A stretch of 64,000 bases of DNA from Mycobacterium sp. 852013-50091_SCH5140682 (lineage in GTDB: Bacteria > Actinomycetota > Actinomycetes > Mycobacteriales > Mycobacteriaceae): the NCBI RefSeq assembly GCF_001665685.1, contig NZ_LZTB01000006.1, forward strand, positions 31,043-95,042, written 5' to 3'. The position numbers and the translations under genes are program-made. The notes beneath the pieces were generated by a model, which did no database searches, was not told the origin of the DNA, and saw only the letters and a list, made by a program, of their open reading frames with translations. Positions 19,901 to 28,151 of this stretch are shown piece by piece; position 1 is the first letter of the stretch; each line of letters starts with the position of its first letter.

Positions 19901-20164
19901 GTGGAGGCGCTGCTGGAGCGTGGCGACGCCGAAGACGTCACTGAAGCTCAGGCGGTGATCGACCGGTTGGACACCGCCACCGCACACCACAATTGGGCGA
20001 TCGTCGGGGTCACCCTGTTGTGGTTGCGCGCACTGCTGGCCCGAGCAGAGGGCGATGCTGGGGTCTACCGAGACGTGGTGCGGCGCTACCGCGAACTGTC
20101 CGAGTCTCTCGGGTTCGAGGGCCACAGTGCCCGGGCCTCGGCGATGGTTCCCGACCGGCGCTGA
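16988..20164 (+). CDS. Zinc-ribbon / class III cyclase-like / STAND ATPase protein, copy A
   Basis: 1058 aa. A zinc ribbon (C7, C10, C21, C24) leads into a class III nucleotide cyclase homology domain (residues 35-215) and then an AAA/STAND ATPase with Walker A at 262-269 (GPPGIGKS), followed by about 600 helical TPR-like residues. In the cyclase domain both metal aspartates remain (D46, D90) and so does R170. The lysine expected before GDG is D86, the adenine-specifying aspartate is R163, and the transition-state asparagine is G166. Ordinary adenylate cyclase activity is therefore doubtful. It has no DNA-binding domain. A same-length paralogue ends 3 bp away on the other strand. Confidence 0.88.
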   Translation: MTADVACGSCGTVLRARAKFCDECGTPVVVSGDAAEYKQVTVLFADVVRSMDIAAALDIERLRDIMTQVAERSAAVVRRYGGGTVDFTGDGVMAVFGAPVALEDHAFRACLAALAIQDEARRLADEVGQRDGVGLRLRVGLNSGRVIAGEIGSGTLGYRTIGRQVGMAQRMESAAPPGGVLLSESTARLVEQLAVLAEPEWVRIKGSDAPVAARRLVGVEPRDGLAGRAEARLVGRRGEMATLAAAVDDAVAGRGVVVNVVGPPGIGKSRVAREAAALASMCGVQVFCTFCESHARDVSFHAVTRLLRAGIGIAELHGEAARTHLRQRIPDADPQDLLLLDDLLGVADPDVALPQIDPDARRRRLTALVNTVSLARAEPALFIIEDVHWIDAASEAMLAAFLTVIPGTPTLVLMTARPEYCGTLDHIPGSRAIPLSPLGDSDTATLIDDLLGTDPTVAEVAAVIVDRAAGNPFFTEEMVRELVQRGVLTGERGGYVCRVDVAEVTVPATVQAAIEARIDRLTAEGKRTVYAASVIGARFEADLLDALDVDGVVDELLRAELIDQVQIAANPEYAFRHPLIRAVAYESQLKSDRADLHRRVAAAIETSSAESADQNAALIAEHFESAGDLHPAYDWHMRAGAWSANRDIGAARVSWERARRIADRLPDGDDDRLPMRIAPRALLCATGWQAIRGTRDRFDELRALCEAAGDKVSLAIGMNGLETELMFAGRTREGSRLASEQMTLLESLEDPAPMVGTSFIAFNNWFDAGEFGEIVRWSQTVIERADGDAAMGAEFGFGSPLAAALAWRGIAQWWLGQSGWRQNMADAVVMAQGSDPTTLAMVVGWTYGLPIAFGVLRADDTALHAIEQAAQIAEGSSDTAFSIVQYALATALLHRDSESDRDRGLELMMQARDAWSHESVDFLVPVGELAIAGERARRGDHDAAVDVMRTALDDLYDAGRPFFAVLGAGLLVEALLERGDAEDVTEAQAVIDRLDTATAHHNWAIVGVTLLWLRALLARAEGDAGVYRDVVRRYRELSESLGFEGHSARASAMVPDRR

Positions 20165-20167
20165 ATC

Positions 20168-23100
20168 CTATTCCGCGCCTTCGCATATGGCGTTGGCCTG
20201 CGCGATATGAACTTCGAAGCCAAGGGATTCCGCCATCTCGCGGTACTGAAACGCCCAGTCCCGGAAGGCTACGTCGGTGCCCCTGGCACGCGCGAGTAAC
20301 GCGCGCAGCCGAAGCATCATCAGGGTGCACATCGCCGAATCCTGTTCGGCCCGAAGGTCTCCCAATCGCATGATCGCTTCTTCGGCTTCGGCCAGGTCAT
20401 GGTCGGTGCCGCGCTCGAGCAGCGTCTCCACCATAGCCCCGATGCCGTATACGGCATACCCGTACCACCCGATCCGGCATAGATCGTCCACGGCTTGGCG
20501 CATCACCGGTATGACAGCATCATGGTCGCCGCGCACGGCCTTCTCCCGGCCGAGAGCCAACTCGGTGGAAGGAACCAGGGACGGCATCCGCTCCCGCTGC
20601 CATTCGAGGGCCTGCACAATGAGCTCCAGCCCACGGTCACGGTCAGCCAAGGAATCCCGACAGAGCAGCGCACCACCCAATGCGAATTCGGCGAAGATCA
20701 GTGCGATGTCGCTACTCGCCCATTCCGCCGTCTGCACCGCCTCCGTCATCGCGTCGAGCGTTGAGTCGTCGGCCCGAAGCACCCCGTATACAAGCCCGAG
20801 CCCGTACGTCCACGTGACGACCACACTGAGCGTGATGGGGTCGCTGTCTCGGGCCAACGTGACAGCGCCGTCAAGGTCCTGACGCCACCCGGGACGGCCC
20901 AACCACCACCGCGCGATTCCCCGAAATGCCACCGCTACGGCAAGTGGCGAGCCGAAACCGAAGCCGGCTCCCTTGGCGGGATCGCCCGCAGCCAGATCGA
21001 TGATGGTCTGCGACCATCGCAGGATCTCGCCGAACTCACCAACGCTGAACCAGTTGGCGAATGCGATGAACGCCAGCCCCATCATCAAGGAGGGATCGCC
21101 GATCGCGTCGAGCAGCGCCATCTGCTCCGACGCCAGCCGCGAGCCCTCGCGCCGCCCCGCGAACACGTGCTCGGTGGCCAGCCCGGTCATGCCGATGGCC
21201 AACGAGACCTTGTCACCCGCTGCACCGCACAGCTCGCGCAGTTCGTCGAAGCGCCCCTGGCTTTCCTGTGGTGCCCGCGCTTGCCAATCAGTGGCACACA
21301 GCATGGTCCGGGGTGCGACACGCATCGCCAGCCGGGTGGGACTCTCGACGGGCAGCGAGTCGGCGATCACACGGGCCCGCTCCCAGCTGAGGCGGGCTGC
21401 GCGGACATCGCGGGTCGCCGACCAACCGCCGGCACGCATGTGCCAGCCGTATGCGGCGTGCGATTCGCCTGCCGACTCGAGGTGCTCGGCTATGAGTGCG
21501 GCATTCGAATCGGAGGCCTCAGGGTTGCCTTCTTCGATGATCGATGCCAGCCGGCGATGCCAATTGGCACGATCGGATTTCAGCTGCGATTCGTAGGCGA
21601 CCGCGCGGATCAGCGGATGGCGGAAGGCGTACTGGCCGGAGTCCACGCTCACCCGATCGATCAACTCGGTGTTCAGCAGCTCGTCGAGGTCGACATCGAT
21701 TCCCAACGCACCCAACAACTTACGCTCGAAGCGGGCACCGATCACCGATGCCGCGTACACGCTGCGTTTCCCCGTGGCGCTCAATCGGTCGATGCGGGCC
21801 TCGATCGCCGCCTGCACTGTCGCGGGCACGCTCACCTCGGCGACGTCGACCCGACAAACATAGCCGCCACCCTCGCCGGTCAATGTTCCGCGCTGAGCCA
21901 ACTCACGCACCATCTCTTCGGCGAAGAACGGATTGCCCGCTGCTCGGTCGGCGATGACCTCCGCCAGCTCACCAACAGAGGGCGCTGAACCCAGCAGCTC
22001 GCCCAACAGCGTGGCAGCATCCGAATCGCCCAGGGGCGCAAGCGCTATCGTCTGCCTATTCGGTACCGCCTGCAGCACGCCGTCGTATTCAGGTCGGAAA
22101 GTGATCAGCACCAGTGACGGAGTGTCTGCGACGGCGGCGAGGAGATCGGCCAGCATCGACTCACTGACCTCGTCGATCCAGTGGGCATCCTCGATGATGA
22201 CGAGCGCCGGTTCGGCACGCGTCTGAGTGGCCGCGTTGAGCAATGCCGTCAGGCGGCGGCGCCGGGCATCGGAGTCGATCTGGGGCAGCGGCGCCGCGGG
22301 GTCGGCAATCCCGAGCAGATCGTCGAGCAGCAGCAGATCCGCGGCGTCCGCGTTCGGCAGACGTTCGCGGACCCGGGCGCGCGCTGCTTCCCCGTCGAGG
22401 GCAGCCACGCCGAGTCCCTCGCGCAGCAACCGCGTCACGGCATGGAATGGCACGTCGCGGGCATGGGATTCGCAGTAGGACCAGAACACGGCAACCCCCC
22501 GATCCCCCGCGAGCGCCGCAGCCTCCCGGGCCACGCGGCTCTTGCCGATGCCCGCCGGGCCCACCACGTTCACGACCCCACCGCGGCCCGAAGCTGCCCG
22601 ATCCACCAGCGCGCCGATCACCGCCATCTCCGCATCCCGACCAACCAGGCGTGCCTCTCTGCGGGGCATGGCACCGTGGCGCGGCCTCAGTCCGAGCAAC
22701 CGGCGTGCGGGTACGGGTACGTCGCCGCCTTTGATGCGGACCATTTCCGGCGCACCCAGGACCGCGGCAGATTCGACCAACCGCGCCGTCGATTCCGAGA
22801 GCATCACACCGCCGGGCGGCGCCACCGATTCCATCCGCTGCGCGAACCCGACAGCCTCACCGGTCGCGGTATAGCCCAGCGCCCCCGACCCGATCTCGCC
22901 GACAATCACCCGACCCGAATTCAGCCCCACCCGCAGCCGCAGTCCCACCCCGTCGCGTTGCCGGACCTCGTCGGCCAACCGGTTCGCCTCGTCCTGGATG
23001 GCCAACGCTGCCAGGCAGGCCCGAAAAGCATGGTCCTCCAACGCCACCGGCGCTCCGAACACCGCCATGACACCATCGCCGGTGAAGTCCACCATGCCGC

Positions 23101-23344
23101 CGCCGTACCGGCGGACCACCGCGGCACAACGCTCCGCCACCTGGGTCATGATGTCACGCAATCGTTCGATATCCAGGGTGGCCGCGATGTCCATCGACCG
23201 CACCACATCAGCGAACAGCACGGTCACCTGCTTGTACTCCGTGATATCGGCGCGGCGCGCAGTACGGGAACCGCACTCATCACAAAACTTGGCATTCGCG
23301 CGCAACGGGGTGCCGCACGACCCGCATGCCACGTCCGTCGTCAT
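20168..23344 (-). CDS. Zinc-ribbon / class III cyclase-like / STAND ATPase protein, copy B
   Basis: 1058 aa from MTTDVACGSCG (an in-frame ATG at 23359 is possible). The open frame continues to 24202 but the extra part covers the ABC gene and is rejected. Domain order and length are identical to copy A, with zinc ligands C7, C10, C21 and C24. Metal residues D46, D90 and R170 are kept. The substrate-lysine position is D86, the adenine-specifying position is E163 (R in copy A) and the transition-state asparagine is G166. The cyclase domains are almost identical while the helical tails have drifted. The two genes are tail to tail. Confidence 0.88.
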   Translation of the reverse strand: MTTDVACGSCGTPLRANAKFCDECGSRTARRADITEYKQVTVLFADVVRSMDIAATLDIERLRDIMTQVAERCAAVVRRYGGGMVDFTGDGVMAVFGAPVALEDHAFRACLAALAIQDEANRLADEVRQRDGVGLRLRVGLNSGRVIVGEIGSGALGYTATGEAVGFAQRMESVAPPGGVMLSESTARLVESAAVLGAPEMVRIKGGDVPVPARRLLGLRPRHGAMPRREARLVGRDAEMAVIGALVDRAASGRGGVVNVVGPAGIGKSRVAREAAALAGDRGVAVFWSYCESHARDVPFHAVTRLLREGLGVAALDGEAARARVRERLPNADAADLLLLDDLLGIADPAAPLPQIDSDARRRRLTALLNAATQTRAEPALVIIEDAHWIDEVSESMLADLLAAVADTPSLVLITFRPEYDGVLQAVPNRQTIALAPLGDSDAATLLGELLGSAPSVGELAEVIADRAAGNPFFAEEMVRELAQRGTLTGEGGGYVCRVDVAEVSVPATVQAAIEARIDRLSATGKRSVYAASVIGARFERKLLGALGIDVDLDELLNTELIDRVSVDSGQYAFRHPLIRAVAYESQLKSDRANWHRRLASIIEEGNPEASDSNAALIAEHLESAGESHAAYGWHMRAGGWSATRDVRAARLSWERARVIADSLPVESPTRLAMRVAPRTMLCATDWQARAPQESQGRFDELRELCGAAGDKVSLAIGMTGLATEHVFAGRREGSRLASEQMALLDAIGDPSLMMGLAFIAFANWFSVGEFGEILRWSQTIIDLAAGDPAKGAGFGFGSPLAVAVAFRGIARWWLGRPGWRQDLDGAVTLARDSDPITLSVVVTWTYGLGLVYGVLRADDSTLDAMTEAVQTAEWASSDIALIFAEFALGGALLCRDSLADRDRGLELIVQALEWQRERMPSLVPSTELALGREKAVRGDHDAVIPVMRQAVDDLCRIGWYGYAVYGIGAMVETLLERGTDHDLAEAEEAIMRLGDLRAEQDSAMCTLMMLRLRALLARARGTDVAFRDWAFQYREMAESLGFEVHIAQANAICEGAE

Positions 23345-23554
23345 CTCGGTACCGCCCATCCAGGGCGCGTCGACCCTCGATCGCCCAAGGATAAGACGCA
23401 CAGCACCGCGAGAGGACGATATTGACGGCGACGTCACAGATGGGCTCAGTAGTCGTGTGCCGGTCCCGTCCCGCAGTGCAGTGCCGCGGTACTGAGGTCG
23501 GAGCCGCCAGCATGCGCGACGATGACTCGGGCACACCGTCCCGAGGGAGAAGGC

Positions 23555-24256
23555 ATGGCGCCCGTACTGCAGCTCGTGGACATCGTCAAGACCTACCGCA
23601 CCGGCGATGAGCAGGTGCGGGTGGTCGACGGTCTCGACTTTACTTTGGAGGCAGGAGAATTCGTCGTTGTGACAGGACCGTCGGGGTCCGGCAAGTCGAC
23701 CCTCCTGCACATCGCCGGCGGGCTGGACGCGCCGGATGAGGGCATGGTGACCGTGGCCGGTCAAGACATGTGGGAGATGAGCACCGGCGCTCGCGCCGCC
23801 TTCCGGCGCCGACATCTCGGATTCGTATTCCAGTTCTTCAACCTGCTGCCGGCGCTGAGCGCGGTCGAGAACGTGTCGCTGCCGCTGGTGCTCGACGGAG
23901 TCCCGGCCCGCTCGGCAGACGCGCGTGCGCTGGAACTGCTGCTGCGGGTCGGCCTGGGTGACCGGGCACGGCACCGGCCCGCCGAACTGTCCGGCGGGCA
24001 GATGCAGCGAGTCGCGGTGGCGCGCGCGCTGGTCGCCCAGCCGTCCATCATCCTCGCCGACGAGCCGACCGGAAACCTCGACAGTCATTCGTCGACAGCG
24101 GTTTTGGACCTTCTGCGCGAACTCTCCGATGAAGACGGCGCGGCGGTTGTCCTGGTCACCCACGATCAGACCGCAGCCGGCTACGGAACCCGCGAGGTGC
24201 ACCTGGTCGACGGACGGGTGTGCTCGGAGGATGCCCCGACGGTCGAAGCACGATGA
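23555..24256 (+). CDS. ABC transporter ATP-binding protein (MacB/LolD type)
   Basis: 233 aa. Walker [11 protein letters not shown]-loop [10 protein letters not shown], signature [15 protein letters not shown] and Walker [13 protein letters not shown] are all intact. The ENVSLPL segment and the DEPTGNLD box are typical of the FtsE/LolD/MacB group. ATG 23555 has GAGGGAGAAGG before it. The TGA overlaps the permease ATG (ATGA), so the pair is translationally coupled. Together they should form an outward-facing or mechanotransmission-type transporter acting on lipids or lipoproteins at the cell envelope. Confidence 0.92.
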   Translation: MAPVLQLVDIVKTYRTGDEQVRVVDGLDFTLEAGEFVVVTGPSGSGKSTLLHIAGGLDAPDEGMVTVAGQDMWEMSTGARAAFRRRHLGFVFQFFNLLPALSAVENVSLPLVLDGVPARSADARALELLLRVGLGDRARHRPAELSGGQMQRVAVARALVAQPSIILADEPTGNLDSHSSTAVLDLLRELSDEDGAAVVLVTHDQTAAGYGTREVHLVDGRVCSEDAPTVEAR

Positions 24257-26826
24257 TGCGCAAGCTGCGGGCCGGGTGGTTGTCGTTCCGGCGTATCCAC
24301 CTGGGCGCCTTGATCGCGGACTGGCGGCGGACCCTGCTCAGCATCATCGGCGTCGCGGTCGGGGTGGCGATCGTGCTGGGCACTCTGATCCTCAAAGCCG
24401 AACTCAACCGCCCATTCGATGCGTTCGGTCCGTCGCTCACCCACGCCGCCGACCGGCGAGTAGTCGAGGTCGTCCCGAATATCAGCGGCCGGCTACCGAT
24501 CGAGACTGTGGATGCATTGCGCGACAAGGTAACCGGGGCAGCGGCGGTCGTCCCGATCGTGGCGGGCCTGACACCGGTCACAGTTTCTGGGCTCGGAGCC
24601 GACACCACCCACGGGTTCTTTCTGCTCGGCGGGTCATGCCAGATCCAGTTGCTCGTCGGATCGTTCAACTGCGAGCAGCGCGTGCAAGAGAGCAAGGCCG
24701 CGGACGGCCCGGGCGTCCCGATGCAGATCCCGGCGGTCATCGCGGATCGGCATGGCCTCGGGCTCGGCGACGAACTGCACATCCCGGGCTTGCCCGCCGG
24801 CTCGGCCCACGTCGGTTGGACGTTTCCCGAGTTCGACCGCGTCGAGTCGATCAACAACGGCTACGTCATGTTCGCACCGTCGGCGGAGGTCGCCGCAGGC
24901 CTGCTCGGAATACCCGGGTACGTCACGGCGGCGTTCGCCATACCGAGAGACGACACTGACATCACAGCGGAGGTCGATCGCGTCATCGCCGACGTCGCCA
25001 CGGCGGGACCACCTCGGCCACACCAGCCTGCGATACTCGAAAACGGCACGCAGAGCTTCAATCTCACCGTGCTGGCCGGTGTGTTGATCGGTTGCCTCAT
25101 CGCGGTGAACACCATTCTGTTGGCCATCGAGGACCGCCGGGCGGTGATGGGGACCATCGGCGCCATCGGCGCCAAACCCGCCGGATTGTTCAGCGGGATG
25201 CTCAGCGAGGGTGCGGTTGTCGGCCTGTTGGGCGGACTGCTGGGTGTGCCCGGCGGCTTCGCGCTCGGCACGTATCTGGTGAACATGTTCGGACGATCCA
25301 TGTTGGCCGGTTCCGGTGGCACCATCACGGCGCATTTCACTCCGAGCCTGATCGTGATCGGCGCTTCCGCCGGAGTCTGCGCGGGTGTACTCGCGATGGT
25401 CGGTCCGGCGCTGCGGCTGGTTCGGGAGGGGCCGCTGGCGTCGATGGCAAGCGCGGGAGGTGTGCAGCGGCTCAGGACGATTCCGCTGTGGCCGCTGCCG
25501 GTGGGGGTGGCAATCGCGGGCGGCGCCGTGGTGCTGATGAAGTTCTTCGAACGGGGATCGTTGCCGTTGAACGTCGGCATCAACGGAATGACCGCCGGAC
25601 TGTTCGGCGTGATCCTGGTGACGGTGTGGTTCGCCCCCCGGGGTGCCGAGCGAGTCATCGACATACTGACCGTGGCGCGGCCGGACCTCGGGCGCCTGCT
25701 GCGGGCCGATGTGCGCCGCTACGCAGTGCTGTTCGCACTGTCGGCCGCGCTGCTCGTGGATGGCACCGGGCTGGCCATCGGCTCGCAGAGCATGCAACTG
25801 CTCGGCACCGCGCAGGTCGCCGAACAAAAGACTGCCCTGCTGCCCTCGTCGTTGCTCGTCACCGCTCAATCGGTGCTCGATCAGCGGGACGGCCATATTG
25901 CCGACCCGACGTTCGACCTGATCGCCAAGGCCGCCGATGGGCATGAGGTGTCGTCGCGCTGGCGTTCGACCATTTCGTCGGGAACGTTGTCGCGTCTCGT
26001 CATCGGCGTCACCCCGGGTAGCTGGTACAGCCAGGCGCTGTACCAACCGATCCGGGACGGCGACACGATGTGGAAGGGACTGCGGGACGGGCAGATCGCC
26101 CTCAGTGAGATTGCTGCAAGCCGGCTCGGCGTGACCACGGGCGACACCGTCGAGCTGCCGACCATCCACGGCCGCAAGCAATTCCAGGTAGCCGGTGTCT
26201 TCCATCCGCAGATGGTCGATGACACCGCGGTGGGCGATGTCGTCCTGGCATCAGACGGCGTGGCACGTTCGAGCTGGGCCGCCGTGCGCGATCAGGTTGC
26301 GGTCCAATATTCTTCGCCCGCCGAGGCGTCCGCGCACCGCGATGCTTTTCTCGCCCTCGACGCCGGACTGTCGGTGTACGACAACGAGCAGTGGCGCACC
26401 GCCGCCAGCTCTGGGATCACCCGCTTCTTGAAGCCGTTCACGATCGCGGGGTACGTGGTGATGGCAGCCGCGGGACTGAGTGTGCTGAATGTCTTTGTGC
26501 TGGGTCTGCTCCAGCGCAAACGCGAACGGGCGGTGCTGCGGTCCATCGGCGTCACCCGGCGCCAGGAGCAGGCCGTCATCATCGCGTATGCCGTTCTTCT
26601 CGGGTTACTGGTCGCTGTTTCCGGCGGGCTCGGCGGCATCGGGCTGACCTATCTGTGGTCATTGGGATCGCCGGTGTACTACGGCATCAAGGTCGGCTGG
26701 GCGGTGCTGGGGCTACCGCTGCTCACCGCGGTGACAGCGGTGATGATGCTCGTTCTGGCTGCCGCGGCATATCCGGTGTTCTATACGCGACGACTGGAAC
26801 CCACAGAGGTGCTGAGGACCGGTTAG
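24253..26826 (+). CDS. FtsX-like ABC transporter permease
   Basis: 857 aa. The first transmembrane helix (residues 30-50) is followed by a large extracytoplasmic domain. A cluster of helices lies from about residue 275 to 470, then a second extracytoplasmic domain and a terminal FtsX helix set (about 735-850), including LQRKRERAVLRSIGVTRRQ. This duplicated FtsX arrangement is usual for actinobacterial MacB-like exporters. No substrate-specific feature is visible. It converges on the BAHD-like gene with an 11-nt gap. Confidence 0.9.
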   Translation: MMRKLRAGWLSFRRIHLGALIADWRRTLLSIIGVAVGVAIVLGTLILKAELNRPFDAFGPSLTHAADRRVVEVVPNISGRLPIETVDALRDKVTGAAAVVPIVAGLTPVTVSGLGADTTHGFFLLGGSCQIQLLVGSFNCEQRVQESKAADGPGVPMQIPAVIADRHGLGLGDELHIPGLPAGSAHVGWTFPEFDRVESINNGYVMFAPSAEVAAGLLGIPGYVTAAFAIPRDDTDITAEVDRVIADVATAGPPRPHQPAILENGTQSFNLTVLAGVLIGCLIAVNTILLAIEDRRAVMGTIGAIGAKPAGLFSGMLSEGAVVGLLGGLLGVPGGFALGTYLVNMFGRSMLAGSGGTITAHFTPSLIVIGASAGVCAGVLAMVGPALRLVREGPLASMASAGGVQRLRTIPLWPLPVGVAIAGGAVVLMKFFERGSLPLNVGINGMTAGLFGVILVTVWFAPRGAERVIDILTVARPDLGRLLRADVRRYAVLFALSAALLVDGTGLAIGSQSMQLLGTAQVAEQKTALLPSSLLVTAQSVLDQRDGHIADPTFDLIAKAADGHEVSSRWRSTISSGTLSRLVIGVTPGSWYSQALYQPIRDGDTMWKGLRDGQIALSEIAASRLGVTTGDTVELPTIHGRKQFQVAGVFHPQMVDDTAVGDVVLASDGVARSSWAAVRDQVAVQYSSPAEASAHRDAFLALDAGLSVYDNEQWRTAASSGITRFLKPFTIAGYVVMAAAGLSVLNVFVLGLLQRKRERAVLRSIGVTRRQEQAVIIAYAVLLGLLVAVSGGLGGIGLTYLWSLGSPVYYGIKVGWAVLGLPLLTAVTAVMMLVLAAAAYPVFYTRRLEPTEVLRTG

Positions 26827-26837
26827 CTCAGCCGCGC

Positions 26838-28145
26838 TCACTGTGTGTACGCCGGGACGTCGTCACCCGCACGCCGGAACCGGTGCACGTGGTCCCGAAC
26901 CGCCGGACTGGACAACGTCGCGAATTCCTTGGGCGGCAATGCCATCTGAAAGACCAAGCCGCGACCCCCTGCACCTTCCACCAGCGCACCGAGTCCCGCT
27001 ACGGGCACTTTCAGCAACGGCGTGTAGTAGGACAGGAAGGTGTCTTGGAACTGGAGACGGTAGGCGCCGAAGCCGCTCCAGTTCGAGATGACGGGGTTCC
27101 ACCGGCCTGCTTCGAAGGCGGCGGATACACACCGGGCCGCTCGCCACGCACCGACACTGTCGAAAAACGTCTGGTTGATCCGCATGTCGCAGTACTCGTC
27201 GGCGAAGTGGTCCACGCGGTGACGGATGCGTTCGGCGATCGTGCCTGCCGACTCGCCGTGCCGCACGTCGATATTCAGTGTGGTGATGATGTTGCCGACG
27301 AGCATCGGGTCGAGGCGACACCGATTCCGCGCATTCACCGCAATTGCGAGGGTACGGCGATCCACCACCGGATCGGCGGTCATGATCACTTCGGAAACAT
27401 GGCCGCACACAACGTCGTTCGCGGTGAGCCGGAGCTGTTTCCCATACGCGTCGCGCATGCGGGCGATTTCGCCTTCTCCGAAGTGGAAGCTCAGGGTCCG
27501 CTGCTTGCGCGCATCCTTGGCCAAGTACAGCGCGCTGCGGGCGAGTTCGGCGAGCCGGGCGCAACGCACCCCGGGTTCCTGCGCGCCATCGGCAGGGAGG
27601 TGCTCGTCGAGGTAGGCGGCGCGATCTTCGACGATCAACGGCTGCGCCAGTGGCTTTCCCGCGGCAGCAGCGGCCCACGCATTCATGAGGTGCATCAACG
27701 TCTGCATGTCGCCGAGCACGTGGTGCCACGAGACTCCGATCGCGGTCGCACCGTCGGCGAGATGCGTGACACGCACCTTGCACAACGGGCCCAATCCCCA
27801 TCGCGCGGTGGGCCCGTTCACCGTGTCGACGAGCCATCCCCCGTCGTCCGTCGAGGTTGCACGGACGGCGTCGGACAACGTGCGGCCGTCCGAGGCGACG
27901 GTGAAGGGTACACCTTGCCCGGCGCAGCGGATTCGCATCGCGCCGGCACCGATCGCCATGCGTCCGGCGAAGATCGGCAGAGCCGTGAGCGCGCGCGCAA
28001 ACGCCCGGCTGAGTGTCGCCGCCTCAAGGTGCCGCTCGAAGAAGAAGACGATGTGAACCGCGAGGTTCGCGACGATAGCGTCGCCGACAGTGCAGCAGAT
28101 GTCGCGCCGCTCGATGCGCGATGGCCTGATCAGTCGAGTCGTCAT
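26838..28145 (-). CDS. BAHD-like acyltransferase
   Basis: 435 aa. The central stretch IGVSWHHVLGDMQTLMHLMNAW carries the HxxxD catalytic motif (H142, D146) in the context seen in BAHD acyltransferases and the wider CoA-dependent acyltransferase/condensation superfamily. Also BAHD-like are LAIAVNARNRCRLDPMLVGN (residues near 265) and ISNWSGFGAYRLQF (near 370), which matches the spot of the plant SW...DFGWG segment in degenerate form. The likely reaction is acyl-CoA-dependent esterification or amidation. It follows the P450 gene by 6 nt, so hydroxylation then acylation of one product is plausible. A condensation-domain-like PapA-type enzyme is the alternative. Confidence 0.72.
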   Translation of the reverse strand: MTTRLIRPSRIERRDICCTVGDAIVANLAVHIVFFFERHLEAATLSRAFARALTALPIFAGRMAIGAGAMRIRCAGQGVPFTVASDGRTLSDAVRATSTDDGGWLVDTVNGPTARWGLGPLCKVRVTHLADGATAIGVSWHHVLGDMQTLMHLMNAWAAAAAGKPLAQPLIVEDRAAYLDEHLPADGAQEPGVRCARLAELARSALYLAKDARKQRTLSFHFGEGEIARMRDAYGKQLRLTANDVVCGHVSEVIMTADPVVDRRTLAIAVNARNRCRLDPMLVGNIITTLNIDVRHGESAGTIAERIRHRVDHFADEYCDMRINQTFFDSVGAWRAARCVSAAFEAGRWNPVISNWSGFGAYRLQFQDTFLSYYTPLLKVPVAGLGALVEGAGGRGLVFQMALPPKEFATLSSPAVRDHVHRFRRAGDDVPAYTQ

Positions 28146-28151
28146 CGTCGT

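Noticed and set aside
22181..23425. A 414-codon plus-strand open frame opposite the cyclase-like copy B
   Set aside because: A shadow of copy B's codon bias; no motif and no start signals.
23421..23440. GACGTCAC near the cyclase-like copy B promoter as a CRP/cAMP-responsive site
   Set aside because: It lacks the TGTGA-N6-TCACA form of a CRP site and has no symmetric partner.
20168..24202. A single 1344-aa reading of the minus-strand cyclase-like gene
   Set aside because: The extra 286 N-terminal residues run through the promoter and the ABC ATPase gene on the other strand; the zinc-ribbon start MTTDVACGSCG matches copy A exactly.
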